This document shows, one piece after another, positions 10,451 through 22,121 of a stretch of DNA of 64,000 nucleotides. Every line of letters begins with the position of its first letter. Positions within the stretch are counted from its first letter, which is position 1. Origin of the DNA: Morella rubra (lineage: Eukaryota > Streptophyta > Magnoliopsida > Fagales > Myricaceae); contig CM025853.1 of assembly GCA_003952965.2 (NCBI GenBank), forward strand, positions 17,469,627 to 17,533,626, written 5' to 3'. Made by a program: the position numbers and the translations under genes. A model generated the notes under the pieces. The model was not told the DNA's origin. It ran no database searches and saw nothing but the letters and a program-made list of their open reading frames with translations.

Positions 10451-11215
10451 AAAATCAAACCACTTCACTAAACCAAAAAATCAGCCCAACTCCAGCAATA
10501 ACTTTCTATTTTTAAAATCTTGCACAAAACGATTCTTACAAAGCCCTGACCTGTAAATGCGGGCCTTTGGAGTAAGAGCGGGTTCTTCAGTGCTTCTCCT
10601 TTCTTCTGTGTCCTTGAACTGACAGAGGAGGGCGTTTGATGAGAGGACGCTTGGAGCGGCTGGAAGACATCGGAGGCTGGGAGAGGAGTTTGAGGTTGTC
10701 AGTGATGGCTTTTGAATAAGGCAGTGGGCAAACGGAATATGTGAGAGTGAGAGAATTTCGCTCCGTTTGAGAGAGAAAAGGAGTTCTGTGAGATGGGGAG
10801 AAATAAAGTGCCGACCCCTTTGCCCTAATGAGTATAAATATGCCACATGTGTCCCTCCCGTTTTTTTGAAACAGTGCACCCGAAAGATGTGTTGACACAT
10901 TGCATATGTTCTCGAATGCATTTTAAAAGGGCTCTCGGGAGGAAGTTTTATGTGTCAACACATGAATGTATGGTGTCGACACATACTTCTCCAATGGAAA
11001 CAACCATGAAAATACCAGAAGTGCTGACACTTGTTTTACCAAGTGTTGACACATGGTCATGCAAAAAGAATACATGCAATAATTTCATAAGGAGTAAGCA
11101 TGATTTAATAGGAAATGAACTGAGAGCAATTTAAACACAAATCAGAACATATCAATGCAACAATAACATAATTAATAAAACAAGCATAAATAGCAAATTC
11201 AATCCAAAGGAAACT
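10451..11215 (-). other. Spacer between RNase H and the accessory gene
   Basis: No supported coding sequence. The part 10870-11055 has several copies or near copies of the palindrome-like TGTGT(C/T)GACACA, also seen in the LTRs of this family. Confidence 0.5.
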
Positions 11216-12542
11216 TCATTCCAATTTCTTGTCGAATAAAGCAAAATCTATCCTCATTAAGGGTTTTGTGAAAATATCCGCCAATTGAAGGTCGGTATTT
11301 ACAAACTCAATATCCCCTTTTTGAGCATGATCTCGAATGAAATGATGCTTAATCTCAATATGTTTTGTCCTAGAGTGCTGAATTGGATTTTTTAGTAAGA
11401 TTAATGCACTGGTGTTGTCACATTTTATTGGGATGAGAGAATAATGAAGATTAAAATCTTCCAATTGTTGTTTCATCCACAATACTTGTGCACAACAATT
11501 ACCACAGCAATATACTTGGCTTCCGTGGTTGATAGAGCATGGAATTTTGTTTCTTACAACACCAAGAGACTAGTGACGGTCCAAGAAATTGGCATGCACC
11601 ACTAGTACTCTTTCTATCAATTTTACAACCAGCATAATCCGCATCCGAGTATCCTTGTAAATTAAATTCAACACTCTTAGGATAAAACAAACCAAGATTT
11701 TGAGTGCCAACAAGATATCTAAAAATTCTTTTAACCGCAAGGAGATGAGATTCCTTAGGACAAGATTGAAATCTAGCACACATACATACACTAAACATTA
11801 TATCGGGTCTACTAGCAGTAAGATATAGTAAGGAGCCAATCATACCTCGATATTTTGTTTGGTCACATCCTTACCTTTCTCATCCTTTTCCATTTTTGTA
11901 GATGGACTCATAGGTGTGCTCATAGGTTTTGAATTGTCCATGTTGAATCTTTTGAGAAGATCTCTTGTATACTTAGCTTGACTTATGAAGATGCCCTCAT
12001 TACATTGTTTGATTTGGAGCCCAAGAAAGTAGTTCAATTCTCCCATAAGGCTCATCTCAAATTCACCTTGCATAACTTGAGAAAACTCTTGACACAAAGA
12101 TTCATTAGTAGATCCAAAAATAATGTCATCAACATATATTTGAACCATTAATAATTCATTTTCCTTTTCTTTAGTGAAAAGAGTAGTATCAATTTTACCT
12201 CGTGAAAAATCATTTTCAATAAGAAAAGAACTTAGACGTTCATACCATGCTCGAGGTGCTTGTTTCAAGCCATAAAGTGCTTTTGTGAGCTTGTATACAT
12301 GATTTGAAAGTTTTTCATCTTCAAATCCCTGGTGGTTGCTCAACATAAACTTCTTCAGTGAGAAATCCATTTAGAAAAGCACTTTTTACATCCATTTGAA
12401 AGAGTTTAAAATCTTTATAACAAGCGAAAGCAAGTAACATACGTATAGATTCTAAACGAGCAACAGGAGCAAAAGTTTCATCAAAATCAATTCCCTCTTC
12501 TTGATTGTAACCTTGGGCTACCAATCTTGCCTTGTTCCTCAC
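11216..12542 (-). pseudogene. Copia reverse transcriptase and RNase H, frameshifted
   Basis: The minus strand encodes the RT core in consecutive frames: [20 protein letters not shown], then [27 protein letters not shown] and the catalytic YVDDIIFG. These are followed by FLGLQI and MIGSLLYLTASRPDIMFSV. RNase H follows with YSDADYAGCKIDRKSTSGAC and, in the next frame, CDNTSALILLKNPIQHSRTK and DIFTKPL. Both catalytic aspartates of YVDD are present. Frame changes occur near 12330, 11840 and 11500, so no continuous polyprotein is possible. The enzyme would copy the element RNA into cDNA inside virus-like particles. Confidence 0.92.
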
Positions 12543-13226
12543 TACAACCCGGATTCATCCATTTTGTTTCTAAAAACCCATTTTGTACCAATAATTGGAT
12601 AATCCTTGGGTCTAGGAACTAGATGCCATACTTGATTTTTCTCAAATTGTTTTAATTCCTCTTCCATAGCATGGATCCAACTTTCATCATCTTTAGCCTC
12701 AGAAAGTTCTTAGGCTCAAGTTGAGAAAGTAAGGCAAAATTATTAGCTTGTTTATAGAAGATCGAGTGCTTACCCCCTTTTCAACATTACCAATAATTTG
12801 ATGGAAGAGGATGACTCTTGATGTACTCCAAGACTTTGGTAGATCATTGTTCATCTTGTTGACTCTTCTTGAGGCTCTTGAGGTTCTTGCTCTTGTACAG
12901 TGCCTCTTCCTTGTCTTTTTGTAAGTTTATCAACCTCTTTGTTAAGATCTACAATATCTTCATCATTTTTTTCATAAGATTGTTAGATTCATCAAAAACA
13001 ACATGAACTGATTCTTCAACAACTAAAGTACGTTTATTAAAAACACGATAAGCTTTACTAGAAGTTGAATAACCAAGAAATATACCTTCATCGCTTTTGC
13101 ATCGAACTTACCCAAATTGTCCTTGTTGTTGTTGAGCACAAAACATTTGCAACCAAAACATGAAAATAACCAATGTTGGGTTTTCTATCATTCCATAGCT
13201 CATAAGGGGTTTTCTTAAGAATAGGT
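12543..13226 (-). pseudogene. Degraded linker between integrase and reverse transcriptase
   Basis: Short minus-strand segments of the integrase C-terminal region are legible, for example LKKTPYELWNDRKPNIGYFH near 13200, and a poorly conserved acidic linker follows. Every frame is interrupted, so this is pol sequence in decay. Confidence 0.6.
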
Positions 13227-13846
13227 CTAATCATGCAACGGTTCATAACATACAACTTGTGCTAACTGCTTCAGCCCAGAATAATCAGGCAAGTTGTTTT
13301 CACAAAGCAAGGTTCTAGCCATCTCTTCAAGAGTCCTATTCTTCCTCTCTACAACACCATTTTGTTGAGGAGTTCTAGGAGCCGAGAAGTTATGGTTAAT
13401 ACCATTTTCTCCACAAAACTTTTCAAAGGAGGAATTTTCAAATTCTTTTCCATGATCACTCCTTATGCTAGAAATAGCAAAACCTTTTTCATTTTGAATT
13501 CTCTTGCTAAGTTTTTCAAAAGCATGAAAAGCCTCATCTTTATGAGCTAGGAATAGAACCCATGTGAATCTACTGAAATCATCAACAACAACAAAGCCAT
13601 AACGTTTGCCACCCAAACTCAATGTTCGGGTTGGACCAAATAAGTCCATGTGTAGAAGTTGAAGTGGCCTAGAAGTGGACACCACATTTTTGGGCTTAAA
13701 AGATATTTTGGTTTGTTTGCCTTTTTGACATGCTGCACAAATTTTTTATTTTTCAAAATAAGGTTAGGCAAACTTGAAACAAGATTCTTTTTGGCTAGTT
13801 TTGAAATCAAGTCCATGCTTGCATGAGCAAGCCTTCTATGCCACAA
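13227..13846 (-). pseudogene. Copia GAG-pre-integrase and integrase core
   Basis: The zinc-binding segment starts WHRRLAHASMDLISKLAKKN. The integrase core then shows the catalytic D-D-E triad in MDLFGPT, RSDHGKEFEN and PQQNGVVERKNRTLEE. The core is open for about 150 codons (13227-13685), but the zinc-binding part is in a different frame, so one shift lies near 13650. The product would insert the cDNA into the genome, and the 5-base target duplication at the element ends fits this enzyme family. Confidence 0.92.
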
Positions 13847-14089
13847 CCAACTATCCTTGTCATTTAGAGCTGAAAAACATTTTATATTTTCTGAGGAGAT
13901 GCTCTCTAATGAACAATGTACACATTTTCAAATCTATGTCCAACAAACAAGACTTTCTTGCTTTCAATATTTCAACAAGACATATGATGATTAAAAAATG
14001 ACTCGGTTTCCCTTGTCACATAATTGACTAATACCAGATTATGCTTTAAACCATCAACAAAAAGTACATTTCAATTGGGATTAGATACA

Positions 14090-14440
14090 TACCAATGCTT
14101 CCAACACCAAGTATTTTTCCTTTTCCATTGTCACAAAAGTAACCGAGCCCTTTCCTTAAGACAAAGAGAGTTGAACCAACTCTTGTCTCCGGTCATGTGC
14201 TTGGAGCATCCACTATCAAGAACCCAATGTTCCTTGGTTTCATTGGACTTCAAGCATTTGCAAAAAGGAATCAATTCTTGATCTTTGGTACCCAAACCTT
14301 TTTGGGTCCATTGGTGTTAGAAATAAATTCCTTCACCTTGTCTTTTTGATCCATACAAATTTGATCCCGTGAGTGGATTTCTTTCTAGTTGGACAAGTGT
14401 GTGAAATGTGTCCATTCTTTCCACAAAATTGCACAATGTA
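14090..14440 (-). pseudogene. Copia zinc knuckle and aspartic protease, frameshifted
   Basis: The minus strand reads FCGKNGHISHTC, a CCHC knuckle whose first cysteine is out of frame because one base is missing. Further on, VLDSGCSKHMTGDKSWFNSL contains the protease active-site triad Asp-Ser-Gly in the usual Copia context. The two segments are in broken frames. Confidence 0.8.
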
Positions 14441-14489
14441 AATGATGGAGATGATTTTGTGATCATATAAGAATAAATTTTTGATCACT

Positions 14490-15835
14490 TGAATCATAGC
14501 CAATCCACTTTTGTTGAAACAACATTTTTGTGAACCAAGAAAATATCAAGGTTTCTTTTTCCTTGAGTGAATCTTGCAAGATCTTTAGTGAGAGAGTCAA
14601 CTTTTTTTTTAAAACAATTTTCAGATTTCAAATCATTTGACTCTTCTTGCAAGATTTTCTCATTTTCTTTTGTAACTTGCAAGATTCTCTCCAAGAGAAA
14701 CAACTTGATATTTCAAGTATCATTTTCTTGAATAAGTGCATCAAGGTTCTTTTTAAGACAACAATACTTTGAAAATATTCTTTTTAATTCAAGATATTGT
14801 TCATCAAAAGCATCTTGTAATTCATCAAATGAAAGAATAAATTGAAGATCTTGTACCTCATCTTCATTATCCTTTGCCATGAAGCAAGTTTGCAACTTCT
14901 TCATCACTATCACTTTCATCGGACTCTCCCATGCAGCCAAAAATGCTTTCTTTTTGTCTTTGAAATTCTTGGATTTCTCATGAGTTCAACATTGGGCATT
15001 CCGTCTTTATGTTCCGGCTTCTTGCATCCAAAGTAAATAATTCATTCTTTTTCTACTATCCCTTTGTATTTGTCTTCTTGGAAATCTTTTATCCCTTGTT
15101 TCTTACGGAAGAACTTCTTGAATCTTTTAGTGAACAAGTCATTTCTTCATCATCTCAAAGATTCATCTCACTAGAGTATGAGGCTTTAAGGCAATGCCTC
15201 TTTTTCCTTTTCCTTCATCCTCATCTTCCTTTACTTGATTCATCTCATGTGTCATGAGAGATCCCATGAGCTCATCCAAGGAAAGCTTTGTCAAGTCCTT
15301 AGCTTCTTGAATGCAGTGACCTTGGGTTCCCAAGCTTTTGGAAGACACCTAAGAATCTTTCTCACCATTTCAACATTAGTATATTCTTTACCAAGAGATT
15401 TAAGACCATTTATAATATCAGTAAAAGCGAGTAAACATAGATGAAATATTTCATCAAGTTTCATCTTAAAAGCTCATAACTATGAACAAGCATACTAATC
15501 TTGCTTTCTTTAACTTGATTCGTACCTTCATGGGTCACTTGAAGTTTGTCCCAAATTTGTTTTGCGGTATCACAACCAGAAATACGATTAAATTCATTTG
15601 AATCAAGAGCACAATACAAACATTCATAGCTTTAGAATTTAAAGACATGATCTTAAGATCATCTTCATCCCACTCTTTGTCATCTTTTAAATTACCTTCC
15701 TTGTCTCTAGGAAATTTAGGGCCATTTGAGATAACTCTCCATAGTTCATAATCCACGGCTTGGATATAAATCCTCATCCTAGCTTTCCAATAGTTGTAGC
15801 ATGTTCCATTGAACAAAGGAGGTCTGTTAGTGGAT
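14490..15835 (-). pseudogene. Copia gag, frameshifted
   Basis: Near the 5' end of the internal region the minus strand encodes FNGTCYNYWKARMRIYIQAV and LWRVISNGP, the conserved N-terminal block of SIRE-type gag. Then comes a segment reading EAKDLTKLSLDELMGSLMTH, followed by an acidic, lysine-rich stretch and a coiled-coil-like segment (ENEKILQEESNDLKSEN). Indels break the frame near 15540, 15350 and 14710. Gag forms the particle that packages the element RNA; this copy could not produce a full one. Confidence 0.82.
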
Positions 15836-15891
15836 TGACTTCACCCAACAAAGAACTAACAAGGGTTGTCATAGAAAAATATTAAACCTTA

Positions 15892-15903
15892 GCTTTGATA
15901 CCA
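15892..15903 (-). other. Primer-binding site, initiator-Met tRNA type
   Basis: On the minus strand TGGTATCAAAGC lies two bases after the 5' LTR. It matches the usual plant PBS (TGGTATCAGAGC) with one difference. Confidence 0.88.
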
Positions 15904-15905
15904 AT

Positions 15906-17483
15906 TGAAAGTTTAAGTAACAACCCAAGAGGAGGGGTGAATTGGTTTTAATAAATTTTCAATCCTTTTTGAAAATAATTTCCGAAGTATAACATTAAAG
16001 CATAAAACACAAAGAGCAGTGATATGAACGTGGAAAAATAAGAGATAGAGTTAGAGAGATGACACCGTATTTTTAGGTGGTTCGGCCAACTCTTGTCTAC
16101 GTCCACCCCTAAGGCTATTTACTTCCTTGGGCTTCCTTCACTATTTTTCAAATAGTAAATACACCTTAGCTTCCGGGGTGCTAAGGAACCTTTACAAAGC
16201 ATTTTTCCCAAGGGATTTCTTCTACTCTCACAAGTAGGACAAGTGTTTATCCAACACTCACGTGTTTACAAAGAATGGTACAAAGTGGAATGTCAACGAT
16301 TTGGCTTTTAAAGTCGTATGAAGCAAGTGTAAAGTACAAAGGTGCACACGAGGACAAAAGTATGTAGAAAGCTGAAGTTTAGCAGGGGAATAACTGGCTT
16401 TCTCAGTATGAGTAGTCTTCTATCTTATTTAAGGCACTTTCTCTCTCTAGAAGTTCGGTCATAGAGTAATTTCAATTTTAATCGCAAGACGGTTGTTTTC
16501 TTCTTTTCTTTTTCTTCTATTTATACCACTTTTGACTTAACCGGTCACCTGGGATTTTAAAGAGTCATTGGAGGGAAGTTGTCAACATTCCAGGATTTCA
16601 GCAAAAAAATCGTGGTATGTGTCAGCGCATAATCAGCATGAGTTGATCTGGAAGATCTCGCGAAAATGCAATGTCTAACATCTCTTCATTATCCCAAGGT
16701 AAACTGCAATGTGTACATCTCATCATTAAGCCAAGGTCCCCTTTACTGATCGAGGTATCTATCTCGTTTGTCACCTGTCCTCTTTACAAATCTAGGTATC
16801 TATCCCGGTTCCTTCTTAAGCTCCATTTGTATTATTGACTATTCCGAGGTGCTCTGAGGTGTGCTTTCTTATTACCATTTTCGAGCTTCGAGGTGTACGA
16901 GGGGTTCTCGATGTGCTCCAAGCTTTTCCCTTATGATTTCCGAGGACCATCTCTAATTCTGACCATCTCGAGGTGCTCCCTGAGATGTTTGCTTTCCCGA
17001 CGTTCCCATAACATCTAGAGATGTCCATACACTTTCCCTACCTTTCCACAAACATTCTGAGATACTGATATAATATCCCGATGTCCCCATTACTATCTCC
17101 GAGGTGTCTCAGTGCAATGTGTTGACAAGATTTGACAAGATTTGATTTGAAGTCGGTTCTCTTGGGAGACAGTGCAATGTGTGACACTAGTCTGCAATGT
17201 GTCGAAACTATAAGTGTTGAAGAGGTTTTTCAGCAACTTGAAGGTGTTGTTTCACTCCAATTCATCTTTAAACACCTACAATATGAAAAATTAATTTTAT
17301 CAACTTGTGTAATGGTGTTCAAGTGCACTTAGAAATATTTTTGTGAGATAACCTCAATCTTTTAAAATATATCTTAGAAAATAGTGGATTGACAAGGTAA
17401 AATCTAAAAGTCTTCAAAACTTAGGATTTTTGTTATCATCAAAATCAATTATGGATTGTTTGCAAAACAACCTTGGCCTAACA
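15906..17483 (-). repeat. 5' LTR of the SIRE-like element
   Basis: 1578 bases and nearly the same as 6639-8210 throughout. Differences include the poly-G length near the end, several single-base changes and one small duplication (ACAAGATTTG near 17125). Confidence 0.93.
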
Positions 17484-17488
17484 GTTTG

Positions 17489-17790
17489 CAAATTTTAACA
17501 GTGTTAAATTGCATTATAGGTGTCAATTATGCTATTCATTTTTGTTTGTCTAAAAATATCCACCTCAATTGCAATATTCAAAAGAACTTGAGTTAAAGGC
17601 TTTGACTTTTGAAAAAAAAAATTTATGATGACAACCAAACAAAAGGGAGTAAACGTGAATTCTGTGAAGTGGCAAAGTGAAGGAAAAATAAAAGTGAAGG
17701 AAAGAGATTTGGTGTAGTGGGAGAAATGTGACAAAAAGGAAAATTTTGGAAGAAATACAAATTTTATGCAAATGAAAGTGAAATTTTATG
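17489..17790. repeat. Left arm of the inverted-repeat element, continued
   Basis: Resumes the arm interrupted at 6633. It is the reverse complement of about 21040-21310, for example the shared segment around GAATAGCATAATTGACACC. Confidence 0.8.
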
Positions 17791-17793
17791 CTA

Positions 17794-18866
17794 TGTTAGG
17801 ATATGTTATGGGGCTAAATAGAATGGTCGGTACTGTACCTAAGTATGATAGGTGCATCCACTCTGAAGGATGAATGCGAGAAGGATGAATAACTCCTAAG
17901 GGTTCCCACTCTAAAGGACGAATGCCAGAAGGATGGGTAGTCCTCGAGCTATGTGCAACACACTGAAGGACAAATGCGAAAAGGTGTGGACTTCTAAGGG
18001 TCGTGTCTAGCCATCAGGCCTGGGGCCATATCAAGGGTTAGCTCGACCAAATGACATGTTCCCAAGGTAAAGGGGAATAATTCCAAAGAGAATGCACAAC
18101 CCTAACTTCAGGGGTAAACGAAGCGAGAGAAGTAGCCCAAATAAGGATGAAAGGACTTTTAAGCAAATTTGCATGTACAAGAGTCTCATACATAAACATG
18201 CATTTATTTTTGGCATATATATACCTATCATTCATGATCATGCCTCAAGTCATGCATATCCCAATTCACTAATCGTCTCTTACTGGGTCATTAGACTCAT
18301 AGTATTTTCAACTGTATCATTCTAGATGATGTTCTAGGTGAAGAAACTCATGAGGAGGATATGGAACCTGAGAAGGGGGCTAACGAGGGTGCCCTCCCCT
18401 AATTCTCAATTCATATAAATCCTTAATTTTTTGAAAGAGCTGATATGAACCTCCATAGTGATGTTGTCGTGGTCTGTTTACGCTACAAGACCAACTTAAG
18501 ACTCATAAGCAACTTATATTTTGAAACCATGATGTAATCATAACTTATTGCTTTAAGTTATTGCCTGAAGATTAGATTTCTAAATGTTTCTCTATGCGTG
18601 TTATTTGATATAGTTATACATTTTTATCCTGCGTATATTTATTTACATATTCGTACATTGCGTAAGAACGTTTGAGGGTCTGCATGTCAGCTTGCATATA
18701 AGGAAATAAACTTTTGAGTAATTCAAATTTCTGAATTAGTAATAGTAGGTTTTAAAAAAAAAAAAAATTCCCCTGCAAGATTTTAGTTAAGTACGTTGGA
18801 GAGTTCATCGTTGAGAATGCTCGCACCTATTATTAGCCTCGTCGGGCTAGCGTTTGGGGCATGACA
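17794..18866 (+). mobile_element. 5' LTR of a truncated Ty3/Gypsy-type element
   Basis: A 1073-base segment begins TGTTAGGATATG and ends GGGGCATGACA. It is followed at 18873 by TGGTATCAAAGC, a tRNA-Met-type primer site. No matching 3' LTR exists in the window. The LTR contains a diverged short repeat (GAAGGATGAATGCGAGAAGG and variants at 17855-17990). The right border is firm because of the primer site; the left border is inferred from the TG start. Confidence 0.7.
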
Positions 18867-18999
18867 GTTTAGTGGTATCAAAGCGAAAACTAGGGAACTA
18901 GGAATTCGCTACTCGTTTCTTAGATGTCGAGTACGCTAGAATTGTCATGTATATAAAATCAACTGTTAGAATACTTACATAATGATGATGTTTTAGTGC

Positions 19000-19421
19000 A
19001 GGATGCCACATAAAGGACCACCCAGGAATTGAAACTTGAATCGGGGGCTCGAAGAATTGGGTGTCACTCCTGATGACGTTATATGGCTCAGCTTGTCGTA
19101 GAGCAGGTGCAACAAGGGGCGAATGTGGATAGGGTAAGAGGCCGCCCTAAAGGATGCACCTTTGACCAATTTAACGGTCAACACACGCTAGTGTCCAATG
19201 GCAAGGGAGACGTTGTTTTGGTAGAGAACTGGCTCTTAGAGATAAAGGAGTTGCTTGAAGTTTTGGGGTGTACGAACACCCAGAGAGTGAGCTTCGCTAC
19301 TTTCAAGCTCCAGGGGGATGCTAAGAGGTGGTGGTTGTCTAAGAGACTGCTACTAAGCCAAGAGTTGGGGCAACAACCCATAACTTGGGAGAGGTTTCAA
19401 CAAGAATTTCTGGATGGCGTG
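19000..19421 (+). pseudogene. Ty3/Gypsy gag fragment
   Basis: After the primer site the plus strand encodes a degraded N-terminus (ELGVTPDDV). A better-preserved stretch then reads CTFDQFNGQH, WLLEIKELLEVLGCTNTQRV, FKLQGDAKRWW and ITWERFQQEFLDG. The KLQGDAKRWW and W-x-x-F-x-x-x-F blocks are the retrotransposon gag core of Ty3 elements. The frame stops at the insertion of the solo LTR at 19422; on its far side only a few codons continue before the inverted-repeat arm. No pol is present, so this is a 5' fragment. Confidence 0.8.
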
Positions 19422-20960
19422 TGTGAGTCAAAATAACAACCCAAGAGGAGGGGGTGAATTGGGTTTTTCAAAAACTTAGTCCTTTTTCAATAAAAACCAG
19501 ATTTGAAAAATAGCCCTTTTTAACAATTAATAATGCAGATCTAAATGTGTATAATGCTAAGCAAAATATATGCAATAATGATAAAGTATAAAGTATAAAT
19601 CTCCACAAGTATAATATATGTACTGAAACGTAAGAGTGATAGAGTTAGATGACACCGTAATTTTAGGTGGTTCGGCCAACACTTGCCTACGTCCACCCCC
19701 AAGGCTATTGACTTCCTTGGGCTTCTTTCACTATTCTCCAAATAGCAAATACACCTTAGCTTCCGGGTGCTAAGGAACCTTTACAAAGCGTTTTTCGAGC
19801 TCACGCTTCAACTCTCTTCACAAATCCAAAACCCAAGGGATTTCTTCTACTCTCACAAGTAGGACAAGTGTTTTCCCAACACTCAAATGATTTACAAATC
19901 ATGGGTACAATAAGGAATGACTCTCTAAGCCGAATATGCAAGTGGAAAGCTCACAACTTGTGGAATGGCTCTCTAAGCCGAATTAGCAAATGAAAAGCTC
20001 AATAAAGTGCAAGAAGACAAGATTATCAAAGGAAATCTAAAGTTTGGAAGTGGAGCACAAGCTTTCTTGGTAGATGCGGTTTTCCCTCTTTTTCAAAGCA
20101 CTTTCTCTCTCTAGAAGTTAGGGCACGATTGATTGCAAGTGTGCTGTGTCTTCTTCAAGAAACTTCTCTCTCTTTGGAGGCTAGATCGTCAAGGATAAAC
20201 AGAGAAGAAGATTTAACAATGGGAGCTTTGATCTTGGAGGAATCAACAAATGAAATCTTTGGATCTTGCTTTCTCTCTCTATTGGAGGTAGATTTTGAAT
20301 AATGATGCAAATCCTTGCTTTCTCTCTCTATCTCATTCTTCTTATAGCCCCCAAGTCTTCAACGGTCATCAAAGCCCTCAAAAGTGCCGTTGGAAGGGCA
20401 TCCAAGTCATTTGAGACCATTTGGAGACTTTTTAGATGAGTTGGCGTTGTTTCCAGAGTATCTGCAAATTCGCACCATGTGTCGACATATTATCTTCATG
20501 TGTCGACACTTTAAACTTAGTCTGAAATTTTGTTCTCGGGAGACAGTGCAATGTGTAGACACATGCCTTCAATGTGTCGACACTTCCCATACTTAGCCAA
20601 AAATCACTTTGAATGGCCTGGAAATAAGCTCTCGGGAGATAGTTCAATGTGTCGACACATTGAACACTTAGTCTAAAAAATTTGTTCTTTGACAGCAATT
20701 TCTCCAATTCAACTTTAAAGCATCCAAACCATTCCAACACTTCTTTAAACACCTACAATATGAAAAATTGATCTTATCAACTTGTGTAATGATGTTCAAG
20801 TCCGCTTAAAAATAGTTTAAGAAAATAACTTCAATCCTTTGAAATACATTATAGAAATAGTGGATTGATAATGTAAAATCTAAAATCCTTCAAAACTTAG
20901 AATTTTTTGTTATTATCAAAATCAATTATGGATTGTTTGCAAAACAATCTTGGGCTAACA
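19422..20960 (-). mobile_element. Solo LTR related to the SIRE-like LTR, TSD GCGTG
   Basis: 1539 bases flanked by GCGTG at 19417-19421 and 20961-20965. It ends GGGCTAACA on the plus strand, like the SIRE LTRs, and shares their opposite end (AACAACCCAAGAGGAGG) and the GGTGGTTCGGCCAAC block. The middle is diverged, so it is a sister subfamily. It interrupts the Ty3 gag. Five TGTGTCGACAC-like motifs lie at 20477-20665. Confidence 0.9.
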
Positions 20961-21039
20961 GCGTGAAACAAGGTGTTGGAGAGGAAAAGACCACCTTACC
21001 CCTAACCTTGTTAGTAACGCCAATCTCCATTGGTTAACT

Positions 21040-21546
21040 CATGCAACATTTTTTTTTAATTTCTTCTAAATTTTTCCTTTTTGTCACATTTCTCCCACTA
21101 TACCAAATCTCTTTCCTTCACTTTTCCTTCACTTTGCCGCTTCAGAAAATTCACGTTTACTCCCTTTTGTTTGGTTGTCACCATAATTTTTTTTTTCAAA
21201 AGTCAAAGCCTTTAACTCAAATTCTTTTGAATATTACAATTGAGGTGGATATTCTTAGACAAACAAAAATGAATAGCATAATTGACACCTATAATGCAAT
21301 TTAACACTATTAAAATTCGCAAACAAATATAGCATTTTAATTATTAATAAAGATGCACGAAAAAGTGCTAAAGGAAAATTCACCTTAGACATAATTTTAA
21401 ATCAAGTCAACCATACATTTCTTTTCTCAATAATTCAGGATAGTGCAAAAACTTAAAGAGTCAAGAAGTAAAATTTTAATGTCTAAATTGACATCGAAGG
21501 AAACCTAAACTGATCGATGCTACTAATCTCTAAGTCGAGATCTCAC
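21040..21546. repeat. Right arm of the inverted-repeat element
   Basis: Reverse complement of the joined left arm (6411-6633 plus 17489-17790). Outside it lies a run of G at about 21557-21570. Confidence 0.8.
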
Positions 21547-22121
21547 AAACCAATTGGGGGGGGGGGGGGAGAAGAAGTTGTTGGTTGTATAGATAGGCGG
21601 ATAGAGGTACTTCATTTTGTTTGTCGTCACTACCCCAGTTTTGAGTGTAACTTTCGGCAAACTTTTCATTGCTAGTTGGCATATTGCAGAATGTTGATCA
21701 AACTAGATTTGAGGAGCCATTGGGGGAAGAGTTTGTCAGCATATTTAGCTTCACAGAGGTAATTCGGGTTTTTTTTACTACCTTGTTTCCATCATTACTT
21801 TCAGCCAGTTTTCCATTACTAACTGGCATGGTCTAAATGCTAATCACGAAAGATTTTGATGAGCCACTTGGATATGGAAGGTAGAGCTGAATTAGATAAT
21901 TATTGTTCTCATTACGTCTACATCAATTGAAGGTCTATGCAAAAGAAAAGTAATAATAATGTGGTACATTTGTTCTAGCATTTAAGATTTTCCTTGGTGT
22001 TTTCAAGATAGAGTCATTATTGTGATTGCTAAGTAGCATTTTCATTATTTCTATGGATCCTCCACAAGCATATAATAGTTTCTTGTAAAAATATGTCGTT
22101 TACTCTTTGAGATGCTGATTT
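21547..22121 (+). other. Intergenic; partial tandem duplication with a possible short exon
   Basis: A unit containing TTTTC(A/C)ATT(G/A)CTA(G/A)(T/C)TGGCAT occurs twice about 150 bases apart (near 21665 and 21810). In the first, 21690-21758 is open, preceded by TTGCAG and followed by GTAATT. It reads RFEEPLGEEFVSIFSFTE, which could be an exon; the second unit keeps FDEPLG but not the splice site. No family recognised. Confidence 0.3.

Larger units (their letters stand above)
6639..17483 (-). mobile_element. Complete SIRE/Maximus-like Ty1-Copia retrotransposon, TSD GTTTG
   Basis: A 10,845-base element on the minus strand, bounded by GTTTG at 6634-6638 and 17484-17488. Two LTRs (6639-8210 and 15906-17483) differ by roughly a few percent as judged by eye. 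Going 5' to 3' on the minus strand there are a primer-binding site, gag, protease, integrase, reverse transcriptase and RNase H, then about 3 kb of extra sequence with an env-like/accessory region, and a polypurine tract. The order integrase before RT marks Copia. Long LTRs, the extra 3' region and RT motifs such as YVDDIIFGSTN and LYLTASRPDIMFSV point to the SIRE/Maximus lineage. Gag and pol carry many frameshifts and stops, so this copy cannot encode its own proteins. Confidence 0.93.
6411..21546. mobile_element. Long-armed inverted-repeat element with nested insertions
   Basis: The left arm is 6411-6633 plus 17489 to about 17790, now split by the Copia element at 6639-17483. The right arm is its reverse complement at about 21040-21546; for example GATCGATGCTACTAATCTC on the right matches GACTAGTAGCATCGATC on the left. 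The joined arms are about 530 bases. The space between them holds a truncated Ty3 element and a solo LTR. No transposase for the host element is visible. Such long arms occur in some Mutator-like and foldback elements. No target duplication could be matched at the outer ends. Confidence 0.75.

Noticed and set aside
10481..10921. 146-codon minus-strand frame in the SIRE spacer
   Set aside because: No family resemblance and it overlaps another open frame of similar length; it lies in a region with regulatory-looking palindromes rather than conserved coding blocks.
21690..21758. Confident call of a host exon
   Set aside because: Splice sites fit, but the unit is part of a local tandem duplication whose other copy lacks the site; kept only as a low-confidence note.
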